Below, one piece after another: positions 17,074-33,762 of a stretch of DNA of 64,000 bases. A model generated the notes under the pieces. The model saw only the letters and a program-made list of their open reading frames with translations, was not told where the DNA came from and made no database searches. The position numbers were made by a program, and so were the translations under genes. This DNA is from Vibrio ishigakensis (lineage in GTDB: Bacteria > Pseudomonadota > Gammaproteobacteria > Enterobacterales > Vibrionaceae), in assembly GCF_024347675.1 (NCBI RefSeq), contig NZ_AP024881.1, positions 2,790,001 to 2,854,000 of the forward strand, read 5' to 3'. Within the stretch, counting starts at the first letter, position 1. The number at the start of each line of letters is the position of its first letter.

Positions 17074-17664
17074 ATGACGGGCAAACGTAATTCAAATCGC
17101 AAAGACGAAATATTACAGGCACTGGCGTTAATGTTGGAATCGAGTGATGGATCATCTCGTATTACCACCGCAAAACTGGCTCAGCAAGTAGGTGTATCGG
17201 AAGCGGCGCTTTATCGTCACTTTCCAAGCAAAGCACGTATGTTTGAGGGCTTGATTGAGTTTATTGAGCAATCAGTACTGGCTCGAATCAATCAGATCAT
17301 GGACAAAGAGAAAGATACCCTTACTCGCTTGTATGAGGTGCTTCGTTTTATCTTGTTGTTCGCTGAGCACAACAAGGGACTGAGTCGCATCCTTTCAGGC
17401 CATGCGCTTATGTTTGAGAACGAACGTCTTCGCGAGCGCATCAATCAATTGTTTAGCAAGATTGAAAGCCAACTCAAGCAAATCCTGCGTGAGCGTATGC
17501 TTCGTGAAGGACAAGGCTTCTCTATGGATGAGAAGATCCTAGCGTCAATTGTTCTAAGCTATGTTGAGGGTCGCATCAACCGCTTCGTGCGAAGTGACTT
17601 TGAAATCAAACCATCTGAAGACCTAGAGCAATATTGGGATCTTCTTCGTCAGCAAATTGCCTAA
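17074..17664 (+). CDS. slmA: Nucleoid occlusion factor SlmA (TetR family)
   Basis: A 196-residue TetR-like protein that binds chromosomal sites and blocks FtsZ ring assembly over the nucleoid. The helix-turn-helix lies at residues 29-50 ([20 protein letters not shown]), and the C-terminal part ends [23 protein letters not shown], as in known SlmA. Length is standard (198 in E. coli). It lies between dut and an acyltransferase gene, 24 bases after dut; AAAGGACG lies 8-9 bases before the ATG. Confidence 0.94.
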   Translation: MTGKRNSNRKDEILQALALMLESSDGSSRITTAKLAQQVGVSEAALYRHFPSKARMFEGLIEFIEQSVLARINQIMDKEKDTLTRLYEVLRFILLFAEHNKGLSRILSGHALMFENERLRERINQLFSKIESQLKQILRERMLREGQGFSMDEKILASIVLSYVEGRINRFVRSDFEIKPSEDLEQYWDLLRQQIA

Positions 17665-17671
17665 GTAATCT

Positions 17672-18622
17672 ATGAGTAAATACGAAGCTCCACAATTCTC
17701 AGCAAAACTACTGCACCCCAAATATTGGGGCGTTTGGTTTGGTTTTGGGCTCTTAGCCCTAGTAGTTAACCTACTGCCCTACTCTGTGCTTTTGAAGCTC
17801 GGTCGTGGTCTTGGAAAGCTATCTATGAAACTCGCTAAGAGCCGAGTAAAAGTAGCAAGACGTAACCTTGAACTGGCCTTCCCCGATAAGCCTGCGGACG
17901 AGGTCGAAGCTATTGTCGAAGAGAACTTCAAGAATACTGGCTTTGCCTTCCTAGAGATGGGGATGACCTGGTTCTGGCCTACGTGGCGCCTTAAGCGTCG
18001 CATTCGCACCGTCAACCTAGAGCAAGCTATCGAGTTTGAGAAAGAAGGGCGTGGGGTCCTGCTATGTCACCCGCATACACTTAACCTTGAGATCAGTGCT
18101 CGTGCTTTTGCGGTATTGGGTTACCCTGGCAGTGGCGTATATCGCCCGCACAACAACCCAGCGTACGACTTTATCCAGTATTGGGGTCGAACCCACAACG
18201 GTAACAAGTTAGTCGATCGTAAAAATGTGAAAGAGATGATTCGCGTACTTAAGCGTGGTGAGCGTCTGTTCTATCTCGGTGATCACGACTACGGTCGCAA
18301 CAAGTCTGTGTTCGTGCCCTTCTTTGCCGTTGAGGACGCCTGTACCACCACAGGAGCGAATATTCTCTTCAGTATGACTGATTGCGCCATGATTCCTGTA
18401 ACCGGATTCAGAGACGCTAACGGGCAGTATGAGCTAAACCTTGCTCCAACCATCCATGAAAACTTCCCTAAGAAGGATGTGGAAGCGGGTGCGGCTATGA
18501 TGAACAAGGCCTATGAAGAAGTGATTCTGCGTCAGCTAGATCAGTGGATGTGGCTACACAAACGCTATAAGACGATGCCAGATGAGAGCCTGCCTAAAGG
18601 CTATAGATATAAAAATAGCTGA
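17672..18622 (+). CDS. lpxL: Lipid A biosynthesis lauroyl-type acyltransferase
   Basis: A 316-residue inner-membrane enzyme that adds a secondary acyl chain to Kdo-lipid A. One hydrophobic segment lies near residues 22-42 (GVWFGFGLLALVVNLLPYSV). The catalytic HX4E motif is HTLNLE near residue 134. GVYRPHNNP, LVDRKNVKEMI, GDHDYGRNKSVFVPFF and WMWLHKRYKT match E. coli LpxL better than LpxM. Vibrio genomes can carry LpxL and LpxN paralogues in this neighbourhood, so the exact acyl donor and position are uncertain. It starts 7 bases after slmA. Confidence 0.85.
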   Translation: MSKYEAPQFSAKLLHPKYWGVWFGFGLLALVVNLLPYSVLLKLGRGLGKLSMKLAKSRVKVARRNLELAFPDKPADEVEAIVEENFKNTGFAFLEMGMTWFWPTWRLKRRIRTVNLEQAIEFEKEGRGVLLCHPHTLNLEISARAFAVLGYPGSGVYRPHNNPAYDFIQYWGRTHNGNKLVDRKNVKEMIRVLKRGERLFYLGDHDYGRNKSVFVPFFAVEDACTTTGANILFSMTDCAMIPVTGFRDANGQYELNLAPTIHENFPKKDVEAGAAMMNKAYEEVILRQLDQWMWLHKRYKTMPDESLPKGYRYKNS

Positions 18623-18641
18623 CAGCTATCAGCTATCAGCT
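18616..18641 (+). repeat. Short AGCTATC repeat with inverted copy
   Basis: TAGCTGA is followed by two copies of TCAGCTA in a 26-base tract (AGCTATC twice in tandem). It overlaps the last codons and stop of the acyltransferase gene and sits just ahead of the terminator. It can fold as a small hairpin. Similar short AGCTGATAGC tracts occur between genes in some Vibrio genomes, from memory. Confidence 0.5.
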
Positions 18642-18649
18642 ACAAAGTA

Positions 18650-18679
18650 CTAGCCCCTCATCGAGGGGCTATTTTTTTA
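18650..18679. terminator. Terminator shared by coaBC-dut-slmA-lpxL and hemE
   Basis: TAGCCCCTC, a short loop and GAGGGGCTA, then seven T. It faces the plus-strand operon and overlaps the 3' end of the convergent hemE by 3 bases. The left flank is not A-rich, so it is better for plus-strand transcripts. Confidence 0.82.
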
Positions 18680-19744
18680 TTTGTGGTATGGCTTAGAAAG
18701 CTCATGTACCGCTTCTACGAATACGCCAGCATTCTCTGGTGGCACATCTAGGTGGATACCGTGACCAAGGTTAAATACATGGCCTGTACCTGCATCACCG
18801 AAGCCTTCAAGGATGCCAGCAACCTCTTGGCGGATACGGTCATGACCTGCATACAGCATGGATGGGTCCATGTTGCCCTGTAGAGCAACCTTATCACCGA
18901 TACGAGCTTTGGCATCTGCGATATTGATTGTCCAGTCTAGGCCTACTGCATCACAGCCCGTCGCTGCAATAGACTCTAGCCACATACCGCCGTTCTTAGT
19001 GAACAGGGTTACTGGCACGCGGCGGCCTTCGTTTTCACGAATTAGCCCATCTACGATCTTGTGCATGTAGCGTAGAGAGAACTCGTTGTAATCGCGAGGA
19101 GTCAGTACACCACCCCATGTATCAAACACCATTACAGACTGAGCACCTGCTTTGATCTGTGCGTTAAGGTATTCGATTACGCTGTCTGCTAGCTTGTCCA
19201 GCAATAGGTGCAGTGTTTGCGGCTCAGCGTACATCATCTTCTTGATCTTGGTGAATGCCTTAGAGCTGCCACCTTCAACCATGTAGGTCGCAAGTGTCCA
19301 AGGGCTACCAGAGAAACCAATCAGTGGTACTTCACCTGCTAGGTCTTTGCGGATCTGACGTACTGCATTCATAACATATTGCAGTTCACCTTCAGGATCA
19401 GGAAGACCAATCTTGTCTACGTCTGCCTTACAGGTAATCGGGCGTTCAAATTTAGGACCTTCACCCGTTTCAAAGTAAAGGCCAAGACCCATTGCATCTG
19501 GAATGGTTAGGATGTCAGAGAAAAGGATTGCTGCATCCAATGGGAAACGTCTTAGCGGCTGAAGGGTAACCTCAGACGCGAGCTCTGCGTTCTTACACAG
19601 AGACATAAAATCACCCGCTTCGGCGCGAGTTGCTTTGTATTCTGGAAGGTAACGACCCGCCTGACGCATCATCCAAACAGGGGTGTAATCTACCGGCTGT
19701 TTTAGAAGAGCACGAAGATAGCGATCATTTTTCAATTCAGTCAT
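18677..19744 (-). CDS. hemE: Uroporphyrinogen decarboxylase
   Basis: A 355-residue cytoplasmic haem-pathway enzyme that turns uroporphyrinogen III into coproporphyrinogen III by four decarboxylations. The start [20 protein letters not shown], the signature [14 protein letters not shown] with its substrate Arg, the catalytic Asp in [14 protein letters not shown], then [17 protein letters not shown] and FNLGHGI near the end are all present. Length matches the family. hemE, nudC and rsd stay together as in E. coli. Confidence 0.96.
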   Translation of the reverse strand: MTELKNDRYLRALLKQPVDYTPVWMMRQAGRYLPEYKATRAEAGDFMSLCKNAELASEVTLQPLRRFPLDAAILFSDILTIPDAMGLGLYFETGEGPKFERPITCKADVDKIGLPDPEGELQYVMNAVRQIRKDLAGEVPLIGFSGSPWTLATYMVEGGSSKAFTKIKKMMYAEPQTLHLLLDKLADSVIEYLNAQIKAGAQSVMVFDTWGGVLTPRDYNEFSLRYMHKIVDGLIRENEGRRVPVTLFTKNGGMWLESIAATGCDAVGLDWTINIADAKARIGDKVALQGNMDPSMLYAGHDRIRQEVAGILEGFGDAGTGHVFNLGHGIHLDVPPENAGVFVEAVHELSKPYHK

Positions 19745-19844
19745 TTTTCAGGTCATAATCCATTGGTACGAAAACGCCATTCTAGCACCTTTCGACTGGG
19801 AAGGATGTTCGAGGATTGAGCGGTAGATCAAGTTATAAATACAC

Positions 19845-19978
19845 AACTCAAGCCAGAGATTGCCTTGGCTGACGCCAAATGTTAAAAAAATGTTCTCTAG
19901 CGAAACCTATAACAAGTGAGTACCGTAGAGATACTCCCAATAGAACAGTATTGCCCTCCCTCTAGGAGGGCTTTTTTT
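19845..19978 (+). ncRNA. Possible small RNA between hemE and nudC
   Basis: The plus strand carries three hairpins in a row: TTGGC-TGAC-GCCAA at about 19864-19877, GAGTA...TACTC at 19918-19936, and GCCCTCC...GGAGGGC at 19953-19971 with seven T after it. The last is a textbook Rho-independent terminator usable only on the plus strand, yet both flanking genes are on the minus strand. An A-rich single-stranded stretch (19880-19892) could bind Hfq. A TATAAA at 19834-19839 could be the -10, but no good -35 is seen. The 5' end is a guess. I recognise no known sRNA family. Confidence 0.42.
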
Positions 19979-19985
19979 ATCTAAA

Positions 19986-20762
19986 TTACGTTTTCTGAAT
20001 CGACTCTACAGTGGACTCAATTAGCGCTCTGGCAATAGTTCCCGAAGGCGCAACTTCAGGAAGGTTGTCATGTTCGAACCAAGCAGCATCGCTTAGCTCG
20101 GTGTAATCCGGCTTAATCTCACCCTCTGCGTATTCAGCTATAAACCCCATCATCATGCTACTTGGGAATGCCCAGGGTTGGCTGCCGAAGTACTTGATGT
20201 TCTTAACCGTGATACCTGTCTCTTCTTTCACCTCGCGCGCTACGCACTGCTCTAGGGTTTCTCCCACCTCTAGGAAGCCAGCAATCACTGTATACATATT
20301 GCCTTTGTGTCTTGGGTGTTGAGCTAGAAGTATTTTAGAGCCGTTACGCACCGCAACTATAATGCATGGGAAGATACGCGGATAATGTAGGGTGCGACAT
20401 TGCTGACATTGCATCGCCAGTTGATTGTGATTGAGAGAGCAACGCCCCCCGCACTGACCACAAAAGCGCATAGTTTGGCTCATGTGCCCATATTGAATCG
20501 CCTTACTCACGATCAAGAACAATTCTTGTGGTAGATCCAGTAGGCTACGCAAGGAGCTCATTTCTAGCTCTCTCTCCACATCCGCATAGTTAAGCCAATA
20601 AACGGAATGCCCTTGATATTCAGCTATGACTACCGCCTTTTCTTTAAGTAAATCATAAGTATGCGCATCACCAAATGGGATCTCACCTTGGTCTAACCAG
20701 ATATCGCTACCGTTGACCACCAGCCAGTAAGCTTGTTTTGCACTGTTACTTTTTTTTAACAT
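19986..20762 (-). CDS. nudC: NADH pyrophosphatase / RNA-decapping Nudix hydrolase
   Basis: A 258-residue Nudix enzyme that hydrolyses NADH and removes NAD caps from RNA. Four Cys in CGQCGG and CQQC (residues about 101-122) form the zinc ribbon. The Nudix box [20 protein letters not shown] begins near residue 160, followed by the NudC-specific [14 protein letters not shown]. Length is as in E. coli (257). It is divergent from rsd with a gap of about 180 bases. No minus-strand U-tail follows its 3' hairpin, which suggests that hairpin belongs to a plus-strand transcript. Confidence 0.94.
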   Translation of the reverse strand: MLKKSNSAKQAYWLVVNGSDIWLDQGEIPFGDAHTYDLLKEKAVVIAEYQGHSVYWLNYADVERELEMSSLRSLLDLPQELFLIVSKAIQYGHMSQTMRFCGQCGGRCSLNHNQLAMQCQQCRTLHYPRIFPCIIVAVRNGSKILLAQHPRHKGNMYTVIAGFLEVGETLEQCVAREVKEETGITVKNIKYFGSQPWAFPSSMMMGFIAEYAEGEIKPDYTELSDAAWFEHDNLPEVAPSGTIARALIESTVESIQKT

Positions 20763-20884
20763 CCGTATTCTCTCCGCTTGCAGTTCTGTTATTTTACTGG
20801 CAATCTAAATCTATACCATATGCACAAGGTAATGGTGCAAAGCCGTTGGTATAAAACACAATTTTTGCTTTCAACAATGGAACC

Positions 20885-20922
20885 CTCTCGCTGTGTTTCG
20901 AGAGCTTTACCAGGCCGGTAAA
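20885..20922 (+). promoter_or_regulatory. Two tandem hairpins in the rsd leader
   Basis: CTCTCG (20885-20890) pairs with CGAGAG (20899-20904), and directly after it TTTACC (20906-20911) pairs with GGTAAA (20917-20922). They end 7 bases before the AGAGGA ribosome site of rsd. If transcribed, the 5' UTR would be structured; no U-tail follows, so these are not terminators. Confidence 0.5.
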
Positions 20923-20941
20923 GGATCAAGAGGACTTGGTC

Positions 20942-21427
20942 ATGCTAAAAAAATTTCAACAAGTGCAAGAAGAATGGGGTGGCTCGAGTGACGTCATCGA
21001 CCATTGGTTGGAGAAACGCCAAGCATTACTTGTAGAGTATGTGAAATTGGCTTCCCTGCAACCAGCCGCCTCTTCTAACGTCGCGACACTTCCTACTAAG
21101 GAAGAGCTTCAAAAATTCTCTCAACACCTAGTAGATTATATCTCTGAGGGTCACTTCAAGATCTATGACATGGTCATGGAGAAATGGGCCGCTACAGGCT
21201 TTCAAACCACAGAAGAGATCAGCCAGACCTACGCCAAGATAGTTCTGACTACAGAGCCTCTGCTTAACTTCACTGACCAATACGCCAATATTCCAGTGGA
21301 CGATGAGCTTGAGACCTTTGAACAGGATATGTCAAAGATTGGTGAGGTGTTAGAACTGCGCTTCGAGGTAGAAGATAAGCTGATTCAGTTAATTGCAGAA
21401 AGCCTAGCTATCCCGCCTGGCGCTTAA
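20942..21427 (+). CDS. rsd: Anti-RNA polymerase sigma-70 factor
   Basis: A 161-residue protein of the Rsd/AlgQ family, which sequesters sigma-70 in stationary phase. It is helical, with the N-terminal LKKFQQVQEEWGGSSDVIDHWLEKRQ, then LQKFSQHLVDYISEGHFKIYD, matching Rsd as I recall it. Start chosen at ATG 20942, 7 bases after AGAGGA; the frame opens 2 codons earlier at TTG. It is divergent from nudC-hemE, and its 3' end faces rpoC, so an RNA polymerase regulator abuts the polymerase genes. Confidence 0.92.
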   Translation: MLKKFQQVQEEWGGSSDVIDHWLEKRQALLVEYVKLASLQPAASSNVATLPTKEELQKFSQHLVDYISEGHFKIYDMVMEKWAATGFQTTEEISQTYAKIVLTTEPLLNFTDQYANIPVDDELETFEQDMSKIGEVLELRFEVEDKLIQLIAESLAIPPGA

Positions 21428-21446
21428 TTGCGCTAGGTGACAATCT

Positions 21447-21479
21447 CGGTAGAGGGCGATCCCGCTCTCTAGCCTTTTT
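21447..21479 (+). terminator. Terminator after rsd
   Basis: AGAGGGC pairs with GCTCTCT (one G-U), extended outward by weaker pairs, followed by TTTTT. It lies 20 bases past the rsd stop. Confidence 0.65.
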
Positions 21480-21518
21480 CGGCTCTGAAAATAGGCACTT
21501 TTCTCAAACTGCAGGCAT

Positions 21519-21550
21519 TAAAAAAGGCATCCAAATTGGATGCCTTTTTG
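21519..21550. terminator. Terminator after rpoC (bidirectional)
   Basis: AAAAAGGCATCC, AATT-type loop, GGATGCCTTTTT lies between the convergent rsd and rpoC ends. On the minus strand it carries a T6 tail and should end the rplKAJL-rpoBC transcripts. Confidence 0.88.
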
Positions 21551-21566
21551 CTATCTAATGCTCAGC

Positions 21567-25760
<4,194 letters not shown>

Positions 25761-25845
25761 AATCAGCTCCTGTAAGGAGTTAAAAGGCGCCCGCCGCTAA
25801 GCGAGCCCCTTCTTACACATAACCACTTTTCTTTTCAGAAAGGGA

Positions 25846-29874
<4,029 letters not shown>

Positions 29875-30026
29875 GGGGTTCCTCAGCTCGCTGATAAGTG
29901 ACCCAACTGCCTAACAATATGAGGCAGAGACTAACGACTGTTTTCTTACAATGACTCCAAAGAAGATGGAGTTGGTGCGCAGATTTTGATGCTGAAACAG
30001 CGGAAAAACATCAAAGTCCTTTAGCG

Positions 30027-30058
30027 CAAAAAGGCCGGTGGTCAATAAACCACCAGCC
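30027..30058 (-). promoter_or_regulatory. rplL-rpoB attenuator hairpin
   Basis: On the minus strand GGCTGGTGG pairs with CCACCGGCC (one G-U), followed by TTTTTGC. It lies 33 bases after the rplL stop and about 150 before rpoB. The sequence fits an intrinsic terminator. In E. coli a partial terminator at this site sets the ratio of ribosomal protein to polymerase transcripts; the same role is inferred here. Confidence 0.78.
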
Positions 30059-30090
30059 ATTAGCCATTCGGCTAAGAAATTAAGTAATAA

Positions 30091-30459
30091 TTACTTAACT
30101 TCAACAGAAGCGCCAGCTTCTTCTAGTTGTGCTTTAAGGCCTTCTGCTTCTTCTTTAGAAACAGCTTCCTTAAGTGGTGCTGGAGCACCGTCAACTAGAG
30201 CTTTAGCTTCTTTCAGGCCTAGACCTGTAGCGCCACGTACTGCTTTGATAACAGCAACTTTGTTACCGCCAACAGCAGTAAGAACTACGTCAAATTCAGT
30301 TTGCTCTTCAGCAGCGTCACCGCCAGCTGCGCCGCCAGCAACAACAGCTGCTGCAGCAGAAACGCCGAATTTTTCTTCCATAGCTTCGATAAGCTCTACA
30401 ACTTGCATTACAGACATTTCTGCAACTGCGTCTAGGATTTGCTCGTTAGTAATAGACAT
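30091..30459 (-). CDS. rplL: Ribosomal protein bL12 (L7/L12)
   Basis: A 122-residue acidic stalk protein that recruits GTPase factors. The N-terminal dimerisation part ([19 protein letters not shown]) is followed by an Ala/Gly-rich hinge ([16 protein letters not shown]) and the globular domain [20 protein letters not shown], ending [10 protein letters not shown]. It lies 57 bases downstream of rplJ and is normally made in fourfold excess over L10. Confidence 0.97.
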   Translation of the reverse strand: MSITNEQILDAVAEMSVMQVVELIEAMEEKFGVSAAAAVVAGGAAGGDAAEEQTEFDVVLTAVGGNKVAVIKAVRGATGLGLKEAKALVDGAPAPLKEAVSKEEAEGLKAQLEEAGASVEVK

Positions 30460-30516
30460 AACAATTCTCTTTTAAATCAACAATAAGTTTATTTAGCAAC
30501 CAGTAAAAAGCAAGGC

Positions 30517-31011
30517 TTATGCCGCTGCTTCTTCTTTCTGATCGCGTAGTGCAGCGATAGTACGTACCAGCTTGCCTGCAGAAGCTTCTTTCATGCACAT
30601 CATTAGGCGTGCGATAGCTTCGTCGTAAGTTGGTAGTGTCGCTAGTACTTCTGCGTCAGTAACTGCGCCTTCAAATGCAGCAGCTTTGATCTCGAAATCT
30701 TTGTTCTCTTTAGCGAAGTCTTTGAAAAGACGCGCTGCAGCACCTGGGTGCTCGTTAGAGAACGCGATTAGAGTAGGACCAGTGAAAGTGTCTACTAGAC
30801 ACTCATAGTCAGTACCCTGAACCGCACGACGTGCTAGTGTGTTACGAACAACTTTCACGTAAACACCCGCTTCGCGAGCTTGTTTACGTAGAGAAGTCAT
30901 TGCGCCCACTTCAACGCCACGAGAATCAGCTACAACTGCAGAAAGTGCACCACTGGCAGCTTCGTTGACTTCAGCAACAATTGCTTTTTTGTCTTGAAGG
31001 TTTAAAGCCAT
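30517..31011 (-). CDS. rplJ: Ribosomal protein uL10
   Basis: A 164-residue stalk-base protein that binds 23S rRNA and L12 dimers. Start set at ATG 31011 ([20 protein letters not shown]), preceded by CCAGGAG; the frame extends 12 codons upstream into the leader. [20 protein letters not shown] and [20 protein letters not shown] follow the family, and the C-terminal helix binds L12. Expression is expected to be self-limited by L10-L12 binding to the long leader upstream. Confidence 0.96.
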   Translation of the reverse strand: MALNLQDKKAIVAEVNEAASGALSAVVADSRGVEVGAMTSLRKQAREAGVYVKVVRNTLARRAVQGTDYECLVDTFTGPTLIAFSNEHPGAAARLFKDFAKENKDFEIKAAAFEGAVTDAEVLATLPTYDEAIARLMMCMKEASAGKLVRTIAALRDQKEEAAA

Positions 31012-31257
31012 TTTGGATTTACTCCTGGTTGTCGTTACACCACTCATCGGGAATCGATGAGCGCTTTACGGTGCAGTCCCATGAAGAAAGGCAATCTTTT
31101 ACAAGTTTGGCTTTCTGTCAGTTCGGGCACCATCTACGTAGGTTTACTATTAAGTCACTTCATTAAAAATAACGAGTAACACCTACGGTCTTGGACGGAG
31201 ACTCACTCTTACATCGAGATGCTTGAGTCAGCCCCAACCACAAATATTAGGCGCAAA
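31012..31257 (-). promoter_or_regulatory. rplJL leader (L10-L12 autoregulatory region)
   Basis: About 245 bases between the putative promoter and rplJ contain no gene. The minus-strand RNA has several inverted repeats, for example CATCGATTCCCGATG close to the start codon. In E. coli a leader of this kind and position binds the L10(L12)4 complex and blocks translation. The site itself cannot be pinned down by eye here. Confidence 0.55.
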
Positions 31258-31285
31258 ATTATACACAAATTCCGCGCCCAATCAA
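31258..31285 (-). promoter_or_regulatory. rplJL(-rpoBC) promoter
   Basis: Minus strand TTGATT (31280-31285), a 16-base spacer, then TATAAT (31258-31263). The -35 lies only 2 bases past the rplA stop. It matches the position of the L10 promoter of E. coli, which drives rplJL-rpoBC. Confidence 0.78.
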
Positions 31286-31287
31286 GA

Positions 31288-31992
31288 TTAGTTTGCTAGC
31301 GTGTTTAGGCTAGACTGATCCACAGCAACACCTGCACCCATAGTGGTAGAGATGCTTACTTTCTTCAGGAAAGTACCTTTCGCTGAAGATGGCTTAGCTT
31401 TCTTAAGAGCAACTAGAAGTGCTTCTAGGTTCTCTTGAAGCTGTGCAGCTTCGAAAGTAGCTTTACCGATAGTAGTGTGGATGATGCCGTTCTTGTCGTT
31501 ACGGTAACGAACCTGACCAGCTTTAGCGTTCTTAACAGCTTCAGCAACGTTAGGAGTTACAGTACCAACTTTAGGGTTTGGCATAAGACCGCGTGGACCT
31601 AGGATAGTACCTAGTTGACCAACAACGCGCATTGCATCTGGAGAAGCAACAACTACGTCGAAGTTCATTTCGCCTTTCTTAACTTGCTCAGCAAGATCTT
31701 CCATACCTACGATATCTGCACCAGCTTCTTTAGCCGCTTCAGCGTTTGCACCTTGAGTGAAAACAGCTACACGGATTTCACGGCCAGTACCGTGAGGAAG
31801 AACAGTTGCACCACGTACGTTCTGATCAGATTTACGAGCATCGATGCCAAGGTTAACAGCAACGTCTACAGACTCAGGGAACTTAGCAGTAGCTAGTTCT
31901 TTAAGAAGAGCGATAGCTTCGTTGATTTCGTACTCTTTAGTTACGTCAACTTTTTCGCGGATTACGCGCATACGCTTAGTAAGTTTTGCCAT
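31288..31992 (-). CDS. rplA: Ribosomal protein uL1
   Basis: A 234-residue protein of the L1 stalk, which helps release deacylated tRNA and also acts as translational repressor of its own operon. It starts [20 protein letters not shown]. The signature [19 protein letters not shown] is present, and [18 protein letters not shown] ends the protein. It starts 4 bases after rplK with AGAGGG overlapping the rplK end, so coupling is tight. Confidence 0.97.
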   Translation of the reverse strand: MAKLTKRMRVIREKVDVTKEYEINEAIALLKELATAKFPESVDVAVNLGIDARKSDQNVRGATVLPHGTGREIRVAVFTQGANAEAAKEAGADIVGMEDLAEQVKKGEMNFDVVVASPDAMRVVGQLGTILGPRGLMPNPKVGTVTPNVAEAVKNAKAGQVRYRNDKNGIIHTTIGKATFEAAQLQENLEALLVALKKAKPSSAKGTFLKKVSISTTMGAGVAVDQSSLNTLAN

Positions 31993-31996
31993 CTTA

Positions 31997-32425
31997 TTAA
32001 CCCTCTACCACTAGGCCCATTGAACGAGCAGTACCTGCGATAGAACGCTTCATCGCTTCGATGTCAGCGCCAGTCATGTCTGCAGCTTTAGTTTCAGCAA
32101 TCTCTTGCAGCTGAGCGTCAGTAACAGTACCAACTTTCTCAGTGTTTGGACGACCAGAACCAGACTTAACGCCAGCAGCTTTCTTAAGAAGAACAGCAGC
32201 AGGTGGAGTCTTAGTTTCAAAAGTGAAAGAACGGTCGTTGTATACAGAGATAACAACTGGGATTGGTAGACCTTTCTCAACAGATTCTGTTTTTGCATTG
32301 AACGCTTTACAGAATTCCATGATGTTCACACCGTGTTGACCTAGAGCAGGACCAACTGGTGGCGACGGGTTAGCCATACCTGCTGCAACTTGCAGTTTGA
32401 TATAAGCTTCAACTTTCTTAGCCAT
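31997..32425 (-). CDS. rplK: Ribosomal protein uL11
   Basis: A 142-residue protein of the GTPase-associated centre, needed for RelA activation. It starts [20 protein letters not shown], followed by [19 protein letters not shown] (thiostrepton-site prolines intact), and ends [19 protein letters not shown] precedes the ATG. First gene of the rplKA unit; L1 made downstream would repress translation at its leader. Confidence 0.97.
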   Translation of the reverse strand: MAKKVEAYIKLQVAAGMANPSPPVGPALGQHGVNIMEFCKAFNAKTESVEKGLPIPVVISVYNDRSFTFETKTPPAAVLLKKAAGVKSGSGRPNTEKVGTVTDAQLQEIAETKAADMTGADIEAMKRSIAGTARSMGLVVEG

Positions 32426-32514
32426 GATATTTCCTAAATTTTGGGTTCAAACGCTGCACTAAGGTCAGCTCCCCATAAGTTTTGGTTAACGCTTTGCTTC
32501 TGTTTAGAAACAAA

Positions 32515-32552
32515 GAGGCGCGAATTATAGTTACAATTCGCGCCTCAAACAA
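32515..32552 (-). promoter_or_regulatory. rplKA promoter overlapping the nusG terminator hairpin
   Basis: Minus strand TTGTTT (32547-32552), a 17-base spacer and TATAAT (32524-32529) form the likely rplK promoter. The same bases hold a perfect 12-bp inverted repeat, GAGGCGCGAATT (32535-32546) and AATTCGCGCCTC (32515-32526), followed by TTTG, placed 24 bases after nusG. The palindrome looks like the secE-nusG terminator, and the -10 spans its loop and right arm. Confidence 0.7.
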
Positions 32553-32569
32553 GCCCTTAAGCTTACTTT

Positions 32570-33118
32570 TTAGTCAATTTTTTCAACTTGACCAAATTCG
32601 AGTTCTACAGGAGTTGCACGACCGAAGATCGATACAGAAACCTTCAAGCGACTCTTCTCGTAATCCACCTCTTCAACGGTACCGTTGAAGTCAGCAAACG
32701 GACCATCGTTCACACGAACAATCTCACCCGCTTCGTACATTGTACGTGGACGTGGAGACTCGCTCGCTTTCTCCAGACGGTTCAAGATAGCATCTGCTTC
32801 TTTATCCGTGATTGGAGCAGGACGGTCAGAAGTTCCGCCAATAAAGCCCATAACGCGTGGAACGCTGCGAACTAGGTGCCAAGACTCATCGTTCATGATC
32901 ATCTGAACAAGAACATAGCCTGGGAAGAATTTACGTTCACTCTTACGACGTTGACCTGCACGCATTTCAACTACTTCTTCAGTCGGTACTAGTACCTCAC
33001 CGAATAGCTCTTCCATGTCATGCATTCTGATGTGTTCACGCAAAGAGGTAGCAACACGGCTTTCGAAACCAGAAAAAGCCTGAACTACGTACCAACGTTT
33101 TTTTGGAGCTTCACTCAT
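32570..33118 (-). CDS. nusG: Transcription termination/antitermination factor NusG
   Basis: A 182-residue RNA polymerase elongation factor that links polymerase to Rho or to ribosomal protein S10. The NGN domain starts [21 protein letters not shown] and contains [13 protein letters not shown]; the C-terminal KOW domain is [20 protein letters not shown]. Standard length. It lies 12 bases after secE on the same strand. Confidence 0.97.
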   Translation of the reverse strand: MSEAPKKRWYVVQAFSGFESRVATSLREHIRMHDMEELFGEVLVPTEEVVEMRAGQRRKSERKFFPGYVLVQMIMNDESWHLVRSVPRVMGFIGGTSDRPAPITDKEADAILNRLEKASESPRPRTMYEAGEIVRVNDGPFADFNGTVEEVDYEKSRLKVSVSIFGRATPVELEFGQVEKID

Positions 33119-33130
33119 GAATTAGAACCC

Positions 33131-33508
33131 TCACACCCCAGTTGCTAGAGCAACAAGACGAACCATGATGCCGTCGATGCCCCATAGCACTAGAGCCATA
33201 ACAATACTTACAGCCAATACAATCAGAGTCGTTTGCATAGTTTCTTGGCGGGTTGGCCAAACAACTTTGCGAATCTCCATACGAGATTCACGAGCAAACG
33301 TGATAGCGGCTTTGCCTTTTGTTGTCGTAGCGGCAACACCCAGAGCAGCTGCAATCAATACAACTACACCTGCAGCGCGAACAACTACAGACATTTCACC
33401 ATAAAGGTAATTTCCTACAACAGCAGCGGCCAGCAGAGCAAAAGCGACAATCCACTTGAAAATATCTGCTGTGCTTGAGCTATCAGGAGTTTCAGCATTT
33501 GCTTTCAT
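33131..33508 (-). CDS. secE: Preprotein translocase subunit SecE
   Basis: A 125-residue inner-membrane subunit of the SecYEG channel. There are three hydrophobic segments, at about 15-32, 39-58 and 93-115. The conserved cytoplasmic helix FARESRMEIRKVVWPTRQET precedes the last one, as in enterobacterial three-helix SecE. Start placed at ATG 33508 (MKANAETPDSSS), the Vibrio-type N-terminus; 6 more codons are open upstream. AGGTTAG is the ribosome site. It is in an operon with nusG. Confidence 0.94.
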   Translation of the reverse strand: MKANAETPDSSSTADIFKWIVAFALLAAAVVGNYLYGEMSVVVRAAGVVVLIAAALGVAATTTKGKAAITFARESRMEIRKVVWPTRQETMQTTLIVLAVSIVMALVLWGIDGIMVRLVALATGV

Positions 33509-33715
33509 AAAACTAACCTGTGACAAGTCTTACTATAGACGACAATAACCCCGCTGTTGCAGGGCTCTACAAAAATGTGTTGAGTACAACACCCTAAAGC
33601 GAATCAGCTTTCCCGAATAGGCTAAACAGCCCCAAATAGAAAGATAATTCTTCAATTTCTCTGCGATATTAGAGGCTTAAGTCAGTAAACCTTAACTCTC
33701 ATTATCAATAGCGCA
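33509..33715 (-). promoter_or_regulatory. secE-nusG leader with two hairpins
   Basis: The minus-strand sequence between the tuf terminator and secE holds GTGTTG-TACT-CAACAC followed by ATTTTTG (33571-33592), which has the form of a weak terminator. It then holds CCCTGC-AACA-GCGGGG (about 33548-33563). A promoter must lie upstream; TAATAT with a loose TTAAGG -35 about 18 bases before it is a possibility only. Confidence 0.35.
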
Positions 33716-33744
33716 GAAAAAGGGCATCAAATGATGCCCTTTTG
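33716..33744 (-). terminator. Terminator after tuf
   Basis: Minus strand AAAAGGGCATC, ATTT loop, GATGCCCTTTTT, 18 bases after the tuf stop. It closes the tRNA-tuf operon. Confidence 0.88.
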
Positions 33745-33762
33745 TTTAGATTTCGTCAAATA

